Assembly (NCBI GenBank): GCA_910585965.1
Contig: CAJUHH010000011.1
Coordinates: 70,737 to 134,736, forward strand
DNA length: 64,000 bases
Origin: an uncultured Lachnospiraceae bacterium
Lineage (GTDB): Bacteria > Bacillota > Clostridia > Lachnospirales > Lachnospiraceae
Reading direction: 5' to 3'
Shown: in pieces, positions 8,109-19,316 of the stretch
Layout of the letters: each line of letters starts with the position of its first letter
Position numbering within the stretch: the first letter of the stretch is position 1
Notes under the pieces: model-generated
Told to the model about the DNA's origin: nothing
Database searches by the model: none
The model's input: the letters and a program-made list of their open reading frames with translations, nothing else
Position numbers and translations under genes: made by a program

Positions 8109-10214
8109 ATGGAGGAAAGGGAGCGGTGGATCGACCAACTGACGGGAATTTATAATCTGGAAGGATTTTATAAAGCAACCGAGGAGCTTTTTGCGAAAAA
8201 TCCAGATAAAAAGTATATCATTGCTTATTGGGATGTACAGCGTTTTAAAGTGATCAACGAATTGTTCGGGCGAAAAGCGGGGGATGCCATATTAAAAGAT
8301 ATGGCGAACAAGATACGGACGGCATACGAGGGGGTAGAGGGAACTTACGGAAGAATGGAAAGCGACAATTTTGTGGCTTGTTTTCCTGCGGAGTTATTGG
8401 AGGGATCGCGGGATTTTGTCCATTCCGGTGAAATTATATATCAATATGAGGGAACGGAATACCGTTTTGCAGCATGCTATGGATTGTATGTGGTGACGGA
8501 CAGGAGCATAGATATAGCGTCTATGGTGGACAGGAGCCGGATCGCTATGGATACGGTGAAAGCGAACTATGTAAAACCATTTGCATACTATGACGAATCC
8601 ATGCGCGAGCATATTGTCAGGGAACAGATGCTGATGAGCGACTGCGATGCCGCGATCAGGGAGAAACAATTTGAAGTATATTATCAGCCGGTCTGCAATG
8701 CTTCGGACGGGACGATTATCAGCGCGGAAGCGCTGGTTCGCTGGAGGCACCCGGAGAAGGGTTTAATTGCGCCGGATGTTTTTATTCCCTTATTCGAACG
8801 AAACGGTTATATCAATATATTGGACAAGTATATATGGGACAGGGTATGCGCCATGCTGAAGCGGCGGCGCGACCAAGGGCTGGATGTCGTTCCGATATCC
8901 ACGAATGTTTCCCAGATGGACTTTTATAATAAGAACCTTTGCGAGGATATTATCGGAATCGTAGAAAAATATGGGCTGGATCCCCATCTGCTGCGGCTGG
9001 AAGTGACGGAAAGCGCTTATGCGGATGACCCGAAAAGAGTTAGGGAGATTGTGGAAAAGCTCCAGGATTATGGTTTCATTATTTTGATGGATGATTTCGG
9101 AAGCGGTTATTCTTCTTTCAATACGCTGAAGGAACTGCCGGTGGATATATTGAAGATCGATATGAAGTTCATGGATGATCTGGGAAAAGGGGGAAAATCG
9201 GCAATTATTTTGGAATCCATTGTCAGAATGACAAAATGGATGAGCCTCCGGGCGGTGGCGGAAGGAGTGGAAACAGAAGCGGAATTGAATTTCCTGAAAA
9301 GCATAGAGTGCAATTATATCCAGGGTTATTATTTCTACCGTCCCATGCCGGAGAAAGAATTTGAAGATCTGCTGAACAATCCTGATCTGGTGGATATTAA
9401 GAGCGCGGCGACGGCGGGTTCCGATGAGAGCGATTTTTCTATTTTATACAGCGAAAGTCTGAAATCGGAGGGCGTATTCCAAAATATGCTGGGCGGGCTC
9501 AGTATTTATGAACGGGTTGACGACAGAATGGAGGTAGTGCGCGTCAATAAAGGCTATTATGAAATGATGAAAATTAATAGCATAGGAATGACAGCAGAGG
9601 AACGCCTGATCGGGAAATATATGGAAGAAAAGGATTACCAGGAGCTGCTGGAAAAATGCATGGAAGCGGAGAAGACAAGCGATACGGTGCATGCGCAGAT
9701 TCGGAGAAGGAGATATGACGGGGAAGAAATATGGCTGGATGCCAGGATACGTTTTCTGGGGAATAAAGGAAAGCGTAAAATGTATTATTTTTATTTGATG
9801 GATATTACGGCGATCAAGCAGGCAGAAGAGGAAGTATATCGGAACCGCTACAGCAAGGCTTTGTTCCGGGTATTTGATAAAGTGTACCGTCTGGATTACG
9901 ACAGCGGATATGCGGAAGTGCTGCATTCCGTGGACGTAGGGATGAAAGAAGGGGACAAGATCTATTACAGGGATTTTTTTGATAAGTTCCAGGGCAGCAT
10001 CGTGTCGAAGCGCCGCGGGGAATACAGCGAAGCCATGAAAGACAAGGCGGTCATGGACCGGATATTGAGTGAGAGCCGTTCCGGCGGGCTTTCCGTCGAT
10101 TATCGGATTAACGACCCTGAAAAAATGGGATTTGAATGGGTATCGGCCACCTTTTTTAAGGTGGAAACCGACCATGGGGAAGAGCATTACCTTGTTTGCA
10201 TCAAGAGAATATAG
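8109..10214 (+). CDS. c-di-GMP phosphodiesterase with degenerate GGDEF, EAL and PAS-like domains
   Basis: A 701-residue cytoplasmic signalling protein. Residues about 1-165 form a GGDEF fold whose active-site loop reads GRMESDNF instead of GGDEF, so cyclase activity is unlikely. Residues about 180-425 form an EAL domain with the catalytic motifs intact: EALVRW, DDFGSGYSS, KIDMKF, and EGVETEAE. Residues about 450-700 hold two PAS-like regions that may sense a ligand. The expected role is hydrolysis of c-di-GMP, with the GGDEF part perhaps regulatory. GGAG precedes the ATG. No membrane segment is seen. Confidence 0.88.
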   Translation: MEERERWIDQLTGIYNLEGFYKATEELFAKNPDKKYIIAYWDVQRFKVINELFGRKAGDAILKDMANKIRTAYEGVEGTYGRMESDNFVACFPAELLEGSRDFVHSGEIIYQYEGTEYRFAACYGLYVVTDRSIDIASMVDRSRIAMDTVKANYVKPFAYYDESMREHIVREQMLMSDCDAAIREKQFEVYYQPVCNASDGTIISAEALVRWRHPEKGLIAPDVFIPLFERNGYINILDKYIWDRVCAMLKRRRDQGLDVVPISTNVSQMDFYNKNLCEDIIGIVEKYGLDPHLLRLEVTESAYADDPKRVREIVEKLQDYGFIILMDDFGSGYSSFNTLKELPVDILKIDMKFMDDLGKGGKSAIILESIVRMTKWMSLRAVAEGVETEAELNFLKSIECNYIQGYYFYRPMPEKEFEDLLNNPDLVDIKSAATAGSDESDFSILYSESLKSEGVFQNMLGGLSIYERVDDRMEVVRVNKGYYEMMKINSIGMTAEERLIGKYMEEKDYQELLEKCMEAEKTSDTVHAQIRRRRYDGEEIWLDARIRFLGNKGKRKMYYFYLMDITAIKQAEEEVYRNRYSKALFRVFDKVYRLDYDSGYAEVLHSVDVGMKEGDKIYYRDFFDKFQGSIVSKRRGEYSEAMKDKAVMDRILSESRSGGLSVDYRINDPEKMGFEWVSATFFKVETDHGEEHYLVCIKRI

Positions 10215-10234
10215 AAAAAGGCGGATGGGACAGA

Positions 10235-11356
10235 ATGAAAGACGACGGCCAGATTTTAAACAGCGGCATGGAATATGAAACCGTGGAATTGGATGAGGAA
10301 GGCGGCAGTATTGTAATTATTGACCAGACGCTTCTGCCTGGAAAAATGGAATTGATTCATTTGAGGACGGCGCAGGAGATATGGGATGCCATATATTTGT
10401 TGAAAGTGCGCGGCGCTCCGGCGATCGGAGTGACGGCGGCTTTTGGAATCTATCTTCTCGCGAAAGGGATCGATGCGGGCGATTATGAGAGCTTTTACCG
10501 GGAATTCATAAAACAGAAGGATTACCTGAATTCGGCGAGGCCTACGGCGGTCAATCTGTCCTGGGCGCTGGAGCGGATGGAAAGGGTCTGCCAGGAAAAT
10601 AAGGAACAGGGCATAAATGAAATCAAAGAGGCTCTAAAACGGGAAGCCATTGCCATAAAGGAAGAGGACGTATGGGTATGCAGGACGATCGGTGAATACG
10701 GCCTTGGCCTGGTGAAACCGGGGGACGGGATATTGACCCACTGCAATGCGGGACAGCTGGCCACCAGCAAATACGGAACGGCGACAGCCCCTATATATCT
10801 TGGGCAGGAGAAGGGATACCATTTCCGGGTGTTTGCCGACGAGACGAGGCCGCTTTTGCAGGGAGCGAGGCTGACAGCCTATGAATTAAAGGCGGCCGGG
10901 GTGGACGTAACGTTGATTTGCGACAATATGTCCGCCATGGTCATGAAAAATGGGTGGATCGACGCAGTTTTTGTAGGCTGCGACAGAGTGGCATGGAACG
11001 GGGATACTGCGAATAAGATAGGAACTTCGTTAGTCGCGATAGCGGCGAAGCGGCACAAGATTCCTTTTTATGTATGCGCTCCTACGTCTACGATAGACAG
11101 AAGGACGAAGACGGGCGGCGATATCCATATCGAGCAGAGGCCGGAAGAAGAAGTCACCAGCATGTGGTATAAGGAACGGATGGCGCCGGAAGGAGTCAAA
11201 GTATATAATCCGGCATTCGACGTGACGGACCACGATCTGATCACGGCGGTGGTGACAGAATACGGCATCGCAAGAGCGCCTTATGAAAAGGCATTCCAGG
11301 AGATTTTTGAAAAGAAGGAAAAGGCGCTGGAGGCTTTTAGGGAAAACGGAAAATAA
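10235..11356 (+). CDS. mtnA: S-methyl-5-thioribose-1-phosphate isomerase
   Basis: Isomerises 5-methylthioribose 1-phosphate to the ribulose form in methionine salvage; related enzymes accept 5-deoxyribose 1-phosphate. The 373 residues carry RGAPAIGV, the catalytic cysteine in HCNAGQLAT, the catalytic aspartate in GCDRVAWNGD, and NPAFDVTD near the C-terminus. Start 10235 lies 20 bases after the EAL gene and has a weak purine-rich site; the alternative at 10270 has none. No mtnK, mtnB or aldolase gene accompanies it here, so salvage would need genes elsewhere. Confidence 0.9.
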   Translation: MKDDGQILNSGMEYETVELDEEGGSIVIIDQTLLPGKMELIHLRTAQEIWDAIYLLKVRGAPAIGVTAAFGIYLLAKGIDAGDYESFYREFIKQKDYLNSARPTAVNLSWALERMERVCQENKEQGINEIKEALKREAIAIKEEDVWVCRTIGEYGLGLVKPGDGILTHCNAGQLATSKYGTATAPIYLGQEKGYHFRVFADETRPLLQGARLTAYELKAAGVDVTLICDNMSAMVMKNGWIDAVFVGCDRVAWNGDTANKIGTSLVAIAAKRHKIPFYVCAPTSTIDRRTKTGGDIHIEQRPEEEVTSMWYKERMAPEGVKVYNPAFDVTDHDLITAVVTEYGIARAPYEKAFQEIFEKKEKALEAFRENGK

Positions 11357-11379
11357 ATAAGCGGAGACTTTTTGAAAGG

Positions 11380-11420
11380 AACCGGCTCGGCAAACGAGAG
11401 AAAAGTTTGCCGGGCCGGTT
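11380..11420. terminator. Bidirectional terminator between convergent mtnA and nhaC-type gene
   Basis: Sixteen-base arms at 11380-11395 and 11405-11420 pair almost perfectly around a 9-base loop and end in GGTTTATT. It lies exactly between the two convergent stops. Confidence 0.85.
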
Positions 11421-11424
11421 TATT

Positions 11425-13038
11425 CTAGTTCTTTTTTTTGCTGCTCCGCTTGATGATATATAATACGAGGAGCATAAGGATGACCCCCGTGGGCAGCGAG
11501 ATCCAGGCGCTTTGCGTAAAACCGGCCACGATGTAGGTGACAAAGGATACGGCGGCCGCCAGAATGGCATAGGGAAGCTGGGTGGATACATGGTTTACAT
11601 GGTTGCACTGCGCTCCGGCGGAAGCCATGATCGTTGTGTCGGAGATAGGAGAGCAGTGGTCTCCGCATACCGCTCCCGCCATACATGCGGAAATGGAAAT
11701 GATCATAAGCTGGGGATTGGACTCGGCGAACACGGCAACCACGATCGGGATGAGTATGCCGAAAGTACCCCAGGAAGTTCCTGTGGAAAAGGCAAGAAAA
11801 CAGCCGACGAGAAAGATAATGGCCGGCAGGAAGTTCATCAGGGAACCTGCGCTTTGGTTCATGATATCAGCGACAAATACGGCTGCCCCGAGGCTGTCGG
11901 TCATCGCCTTTAACGTCCATGCAAAGGTGAGGATCAGGATAGCCGGGACCATCGCCTTAAAACCGTTGGGAAGGCATTCCATGCATTCCTGGAAGTTTAA
12001 AACCCTGCGGATCAGATAAATAATGATTGTGATAATGATAGCGCAGATGCTGCCAAGGGCGAGGCCTACGGAAGCATCGGAGTTGGAAAACGATGCCACG
12101 AAGCCGGCTCCTTCAAAAAATCCTCCCGTATAAATCATGCCGATGACGCAGCATATAATCAAAGTAACGATGGGGATGAGAAGGTCGGCTACTTTCCCTT
12201 TCGGGTTCGCGGGTTCTGCTTCTGTTCCCGCATTTTTTTCGCCCATGGAGAACAGGTCGCCTTTCCGCGCGTTGTCTTCATGGGATTTCATCGGGCCGAA
12301 ATCCACGTTCATAAGAACGAGGGAAACCATCATGACAATCGTTAAAATCGCGTAAAAGTTGTAAGGGATGGCGCGGATAAAGACCGAGAAGCCGTCCTCT
12401 CCTTCCACAAACCCGGAAACGGCCGCAGCCCAGGAAGAGATCGGCGCGATAATGCAGACAGGAGCCGCCGTGGCATCGATCAGATAGGCCAGCTTGGCGC
12501 GGGATACTTTGTGTTCGTCCGTTACCGGTTTCATTACGCTGCCCACTGTCAGGCAGTTAAAATAATCATCGATAAAAATCAGGACGCCGAGGGCGATGGT
12601 GGCAAGCTGCGCGCCCGCCCGGGTTTTAATTTTTTCTTTGGCAAAATGCCCGAAAGCGGCAGATCCTCCGGCCCGGTTCATCAGACTGACCATAGCGCCC
12701 AGGATCACGAGGAAAATAAGAATTCCCACATTATAACTGTCGGAAAGCACGGCGGCAAATCCGTCGTTAAAAATATGCGTGAGCGTTGTTTCGAAAGAGA
12801 ACCCGGAATAAAATAGCCCACCCACTAATATTCCGATAAAGAGGGAGCTGTAGACTTCCTTTGTGATAAGAGCCAGCACGATCGCTACGATAGGCGGAAC
12901 GAGGGCCCAGAAGGTGGCGTACATGGAAGGAATGTATTCCGCTTCGGTTTCCGCTGCAAACGCGGTAAGAGGCATAAGCGCCATGCAGAGCAATAAAAGT
13001 CCTGCCCCATAAAACAATTTTTTCTTTTGCGTTTTCAT
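11425..13038 (-). CDS. NhaC-family Na+/H+ antiporter
   Basis: A 537-residue polytopic membrane protein. The first 29 residues look like a cleavable signal sequence (basic start, hydrophobic core, TAFAAE), followed by about 11 membrane segments. The C-terminal motif GDHCSPISDTTIMAS is the hallmark of NhaC-type antiporters, some of which exchange amino acids or organic acids instead. The substrate cannot be decided. A ribosome site GAGGT precedes the ATG. It is a single gene, convergent with mtnA. Confidence 0.85.
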   Translation of the reverse strand: MKTQKKKLFYGAGLLLLCMALMPLTAFAAETEAEYIPSMYATFWALVPPIVAIVLALITKEVYSSLFIGILVGGLFYSGFSFETTLTHIFNDGFAAVLSDSYNVGILIFLVILGAMVSLMNRAGGSAAFGHFAKEKIKTRAGAQLATIALGVLIFIDDYFNCLTVGSVMKPVTDEHKVSRAKLAYLIDATAAPVCIIAPISSWAAAVSGFVEGEDGFSVFIRAIPYNFYAILTIVMMVSLVLMNVDFGPMKSHEDNARKGDLFSMGEKNAGTEAEPANPKGKVADLLIPIVTLIICCVIGMIYTGGFFEGAGFVASFSNSDASVGLALGSICAIIITIIIYLIRRVLNFQECMECLPNGFKAMVPAILILTFAWTLKAMTDSLGAAVFVADIMNQSAGSLMNFLPAIIFLVGCFLAFSTGTSWGTFGILIPIVVAVFAESNPQLMIISISACMAGAVCGDHCSPISDTTIMASAGAQCNHVNHVSTQLPYAILAAAVSFVTYIVAGFTQSAWISLPTGVILMLLVLYIIKRSSKKKN

Positions 13039-13162
13039 GTTATGTACCTCATTTCTTTTGAGTATGTATATTTATGTACAAATACAAATGAATTCTATCA
13101 CTAAATGGTATAAAAATGAAGTATTTTTTATATTTTTTCAAAAAAAAGTGCGGGCAATCAAT

Positions 13163-13189
13163 CGGCCCCTGCCGGAGAAGCAAGGGCCG
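13163..13189 (-). terminator. Stem-loop after buk
   Basis: Arms at 13163-13172 and 13180-13189 form a GC-rich 10-bp stem 45 bases beyond the buk stop. The T-run on the minus strand comes only 13 bases later, so termination may be weak. Confidence 0.5.
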
Positions 13190-13234
13190 TAAAAAATATC
13201 TTATAAGTTTCTGAATCTGCTTTGGCTTTTGGTA

Positions 13235-14302
13235 TTAATATACCATAGCCTCTTCTTTTCCGGTCATAACACGGATCGCGCCCTGTGCGAGTGCAAGAAG
13301 CTCGTCTTCGCCGGGATATACAGTGACAGGCGCGATAAATCCAGCCCTTTCTTTTAAGCCGTCCGTTACAGCTTTGTCATATGCGATGCCGCCGGTCATG
13401 ATGATCTGGTCTACTTTTCCTTTCAGCACACATGCCATGGAGCCGATGTCTTTGGCAACCTGGAGGATAAATGCTTCGCGGATTTCCGCTGCTTTTTCAT
13501 CGCCGTCTTCCACCATTTTATCCACGTCGCGCATATCATTGGTATTCAGGTAAGCGTTGAAACCGCCGTTGCCTACCAGCTTCTTATAAACTTCTTTTTC
13601 CGTATATCTGCCGGAGAAGCACATTTTTACCAGTGCGCCGGTGGGAACGCCGCCCGCCCTTTCCGGGGAAAATGCGCCGTCGCCGTCTACGGCATTGAAT
13701 ACGTCCACTACCTTGCCTTTTTCATGAGCGCCTACGGATACGCCGCCGCCCATATGGACAACGATCAGGTTCAGGGAATCGTAAGGAACGTTCTGTTCGC
13801 CGGCATAACGTTTGGCAACTGCTTTCTGGTTTAATGCATGGAAAATGCTGGCTCTCGGGAATTCAGGAACGCCGGAATACCTGGCGATGGGCATAAGCTC
13901 ATCCACGACTACGGGATCCACGATATAAGAAGGAACTCCGATGGAATCCCCGATTTCCTTGGCAAGGATGCCGCCCAGGTTGGAAGCGTGCTGCCCCTGG
14001 ACTCCCACTTTCAGATCTTCCAGCAGATCGTTCGTCACAGGGTAAGTGCCGCCTGCCACGGGTTTGAGCATACCGCCGCGTCCGACGATAACATTGAGGG
14101 ATTCCATATCAAAATCTTTTTTCTTCATCAAGTCTAAAATAATATTTTTCCGAAAATCCTTCTGCTCTACGATAGAAGCGTACTGGGCGATTTCTTCCGT
14201 GGAGTGCCTTAAGGTTTCTTCAAATAATAAAGTCTCGTCTTCGAATACGCCGATTTTGGTGGAAGTGGAGCCGGGATTGATAATTAAACTTTTGATAGAC
14301 AT
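13235..14302 (-). CDS. buk: Butyrate kinase
   Basis: Converts butyryl phosphate and ADP to butyrate and ATP, the energy-yielding last step of this route. The 355-residue protein belongs to the acetate/butyrate kinase (ASKHA) family: NPGSTSTKIGVF at the N-terminus, a phosphate-binding GGGVSVGAH, and an adenosine-binding IMTGGIAYD near residue 300. AAAGGAGA precedes the ATG. It lies 28 bases after ptb and is surely co-transcribed with it. Its presence means butyrate can be made without butyryl-CoA:acetate CoA-transferase. Confidence 0.95.
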   Translation of the reverse strand: MSIKSLIINPGSTSTKIGVFEDETLLFEETLRHSTEEIAQYASIVEQKDFRKNIILDLMKKKDFDMESLNVIVGRGGMLKPVAGGTYPVTNDLLEDLKVGVQGQHASNLGGILAKEIGDSIGVPSYIVDPVVVDELMPIARYSGVPEFPRASIFHALNQKAVAKRYAGEQNVPYDSLNLIVVHMGGGVSVGAHEKGKVVDVFNAVDGDGAFSPERAGGVPTGALVKMCFSGRYTEKEVYKKLVGNGGFNAYLNTNDMRDVDKMVEDGDEKAAEIREAFILQVAKDIGSMACVLKGKVDQIIMTGGIAYDKAVTDGLKERAGFIAPVTVYPGEDELLALAQGAIRVMTGKEEAMVY

Positions 14303-14330
14303 AGCCTGTTCTCCTTTATTATGATTATAT

Positions 14331-15242
14331 TTATTTGAGGTATTCTGCTACAACTGCGCCGAGAGCAAGGGAATTGACCTTGACTTCCATGGAGTCCGAA
14401 CGGGAAGTGAGGATAACCGGCGCTTTTGTTCCTGTCAGGATATTGCCGTTCTTTAAGTTGGCGGTATGCACCATCGCCTTATAAACGAGGTTGCCGGCAT
14501 GGATATCCGGGAAAAGAAGGATATCGGCATCGCCCTGGATCGGCCTGTCGGTAGCGCCTTTATGCTTTGCCGCCTCCGCGTCGATGGCAAGGTCGAGGGA
14601 AAGGGGGCCGTCTACGATACAGTCGGTAATTTCCCCGTCCTTGTTCATCCGTGTCAGCTCTGCCGCTTCCACGGTGACGGGCATCTTCGGGTTTACGACT
14701 TCCACAGCGGCGAGGGGAGCTACTTTCGGGCATTCGATGCCGCATGCTTTCGTGATTTCCAGTGTATTGTTAATGATATGTACTTTGTCTTCCAGAGTAG
14801 GATAAGGGATGAAAGCGACATCCGTTAAAAACAGCAGATGATCGATGCCCTCCACGTCGAAAACGCATACATGGGATAATGGTTTGCCCGTTCTGAGTCC
14901 GACTTCTTTGTCGAGGACGCTCTTTAAGAAATGTTTCGTATCGATGAGGCCTTTCATATACATATCGGCTTTGCCCTCATGGACCAGTTTGACCGCTGCC
15001 AGGGAAGCTTCGATGTCGTCCTCTACGTTCACAATTTCAAAGTCGCTGATATCCACCTGGATGTCAGATGCAATGGCCTTGATTTTGGATTCGTCCCCTA
15101 CTAAGATAGCGTCTGCGATCTTCCTGTCCTTCGCAGCCCTTACGGCCTCCAGAACAGCGGAATCCTGCGCAACGGCGACGGAAACCTTTTTCATGGGGAT
15201 TTCTTTTACTTTGGAAATTAGATCGTCAAAAGTTTTGCTCAT
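14331..15242 (-). CDS. ptb: Phosphate butyryltransferase
   Basis: Exchanges CoA for phosphate on butyryl-CoA and feeds Buk. The 303 residues match the PTA/PTB family, with ADMYMKGLIDT, CVFDVEG, and ILTGTKAPVILTSRSD near the C-terminus. The start at 15242 is chosen over the upstream in-frame ATG at 15263 because GAGGTG lies seven bases before it. First gene of ptb-buk, with a good promoter 70-100 bases upstream. It is transcribed independently of the thl operon 8 kb away. Confidence 0.94.
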   Translation of the reverse strand: MSKTFDDLISKVKEIPMKKVSVAVAQDSAVLEAVRAAKDRKIADAILVGDESKIKAIASDIQVDISDFEIVNVEDDIEASLAAVKLVHEGKADMYMKGLIDTKHFLKSVLDKEVGLRTGKPLSHVCVFDVEGIDHLLFLTDVAFIPYPTLEDKVHIINNTLEITKACGIECPKVAPLAAVEVVNPKMPVTVEAAELTRMNKDGEITDCIVDGPLSLDLAIDAEAAKHKGATDRPIQGDADILLFPDIHAGNLVYKAMVHTANLKNGNILTGTKAPVILTSRSDSMEVKVNSLALGAVVAEYLK

Positions 15243-15315
15243 TTGTCTGCACCTCGTACTCATGAATTTTTGTGTTTTACCTTACAATTACGGTACAACT
15301 TTACTAATCGTTAAA

Positions 15316-15344
15316 ATAATAACACTTCTTATAATTAAGGTCAA
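15316..15344 (-). promoter_or_regulatory. Promoter of ptb-buk
   Basis: On the minus strand TTGACC (15344-15339) and TATTAT (15321-15316) are 17 bases apart. The leader would be about 65 bases. Confidence 0.75.
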
Positions 15345-15357
15345 GGGGGGAGGGAGG

Positions 15358-15413
15358 GGATTTTGCCGCAGGAGTTGTGGCGCCGTTCCGCCACAACTCC
15401 TGCGGCAAAATCC
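15358..15413. repeat. Perfect 25-bp inverted repeat
   Basis: Arms 15358-15382 and 15389-15413 are exact reverse complements around a 6-base loop. No T-run follows on either strand. It lies between the end of the small membrane gene and the ptb promoter and could act as a transcription barrier or be a hairpin-type repeat. Confidence 0.85.
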
Positions 15414-15449
15414 TGTCGTGGGTGAGCTTCGATGAAAAGCGGGTTTGGG

Positions 15450-15872
15450 TTAGTTGGATTTATTTTTTGGTTTTTTATGAATGTCTGATATAGTGTTGAT
15501 GATGCATAATATGATGAAAAGGCTTGTAAAGTTGATCCAAATGTCGCGGTATGCTGTTTTTGCCAGTGGTTCCCTTAATCCGGTGAACCAGACATAGGTA
15601 AAGGCCAGTAACTGGGACGGGATGTATGCAATGAGGTATCTGAGGATTAAGGGCTTGACGGGAAGATTCGTGCATAGCATAAAGGCGGCAAGGCCGATCA
15701 GAAGGATGATGGCTCGATCCAGTTCGTGCCAGTTGCCGCTCGGGTCTTCATAAATGCCGCTGCCGAGATATAAAATGCTGTTTAACAGTGTGATTGCAGT
15801 ATATATGACGCAGTAAATTGAAATTGTCTGGCTCCATTTTTTCTTCATTTTGGTTTTCATGAGTCGCTCCAT
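15450..15872 (-). CDS. Small membrane protein paired with TetR regulator
   Basis: A 140-residue protein with a basic N-terminus (MKTKMKKKW) and about four hydrophobic segments, ending in a charged tail KKPKNKSN. I do not recognise the family. The start at 15872 follows the tetR stop by two bases and has GAGG seven bases upstream; longer openings run inside tetR. Tight coupling to the regulator suggests it is the regulator's target, possibly a small transporter or a membrane stress protein, but this is inference. Confidence 0.75.
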   Translation of the reverse strand: MERLMKTKMKKKWSQTISIYCVIYTAITLLNSILYLGSGIYEDPSGNWHELDRAIILLIGLAAFMLCTNLPVKPLILRYLIAYIPSQLLAFTYVWFTGLREPLAKTAYRDIWINFTSLFIILCIINTISDIHKKPKNKSN

Positions 15873-15874
15873 TT

Positions 15875-16453
15875 CTATGCCTCGTTGTTTTCTTTTATTT
15901 CTTTCAGTAATCCTTTGCATACTTGTGTGATCATTTTGCTTATTTCTTCTGCGGTAAATATGCACATATTGGTGGCGCAAAGCACCGCTATGCCGTGGGT
16001 GTAAATCCATAAGTGCCGGTATAGCTGTTCCGCTTTATCTTCGGGCAGATGGTATCCGTTTTGGACGGACAATAAAATGTCTTTGTAATTATCATCCAGC
16101 ACGGGCAATACGTTGGCGACCGCAGGAGTTTGTGTCTGCTCCGACATAAAAAGCAGCTGGAACAGCTTTGGTTCCTGGAGCGCAAAAAGGATATATTGCA
16201 TGCCTACGCCTTTAAAGGCTAATTCCTGCTCCAATCCTTTCCTGATATATTCGGCATAAAGGGATCTTGCGGAATTCCTGGCTTCTGCCTGTACTTCTTC
16301 CATGCTTTGGAATACCGTGAAAATGGGGCGTGCGGAACTTCCCAGTTTTGCGCCCAGTGTTCTGGCAGATAAAGCTGCCATTCCGTTTTCCCTTATAATA
16401 GCCAGGGCGGCTTGTATGATCTGGCTCCGTGTAAATTTTGCTTTTGGCGGCAT
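15875..16453 (-). CDS. TetR/AcrR-family transcriptional regulator
   Basis: A 192-residue repressor-type protein. Residues 1-60 form the TetR DNA-binding domain, with the recognition region SARTLGAKLGSSARPIFTVF. The rest is a helical ligand domain resembling the WHG-type C-terminal domain. GGAGGATATC precedes the ATG. A perfect-consensus promoter and a palindrome just after it point to autoregulation of this gene and the membrane gene behind it. The ligand is unknown. Confidence 0.88.
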   Translation of the reverse strand: MPPKAKFTRSQIIQAALAIIRENGMAALSARTLGAKLGSSARPIFTVFQSMEEVQAEARNSARSLYAEYIRKGLEQELAFKGVGMQYILFALQEPKLFQLLFMSEQTQTPAVANVLPVLDDNYKDILLSVQNGYHLPEDKAEQLYRHLWIYTHGIAVLCATNMCIFTAEEISKMITQVCKGLLKEIKENNEA

Positions 16454-16481
16454 ATGATATCCTCCTTGATCTAAATAGACT

Positions 16482-16505
16482 GTTTTGAAACAAATGTTTT
16501 AAAAC
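16482..16505. promoter_or_regulatory. Likely TetR operator
   Basis: A 24-bp imperfect palindrome, GTTTTGAAAC-N4-GTTTTAAAAC, lies between the -10 box and the start codon of the tetR gene, covering roughly +5 to +28. Position and symmetry fit an autoregulatory operator. Confidence 0.6.
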
Positions 16506-16515
16506 CTATGATTTA

Positions 16516-16544
16516 ATTATATGCGCAGAAAATGTGTATGTCAA
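16516..16544 (-). promoter_or_regulatory. Perfect-consensus promoter of the tetR operon
   Basis: On the minus strand TTGACA (16544-16539) and TATAAT (16521-16516) are separated by exactly 17 bases. Such strength without repression would be unusual, which supports the nearby operator. Confidence 0.85.
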
Positions 16545-16565
16545 TAAGAAAAAAACATGCAGTAG

Positions 16566-16594
16566 TTGAATATCAGGTGCAAATCTGCTACAAT
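16566..16594 (+). promoter_or_regulatory. Promoter of secA
   Basis: TTGAAT (16566-16571) and TACAAT (16589-16594), 17-base spacer. The leader is about 100 bases. Confidence 0.7.
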
Positions 16595-16699
16595 AAACAG
16601 TGGATTTTTGTAAACGATGGAATTTTACGGGAAAATGGCGGCAAAAGAAAAGCAAGGCTGCCGGTTCATGGAATCAGTGGATGACATAGGAGTTAGGGA

Positions 16700-19264
<2,565 letters not shown>

Positions 19265-19316
19265 CGGCATAAAGTGAAAAGGAATAAAAATAAGAAGAAA
19301 GTGTGGTGAACGTTAA

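Noticed and set aside
8109..8600. Active diguanylate cyclase
   Set aside because: The GGDEF signature is replaced by GRMESDNF, so synthesis of c-di-GMP is unlikely.
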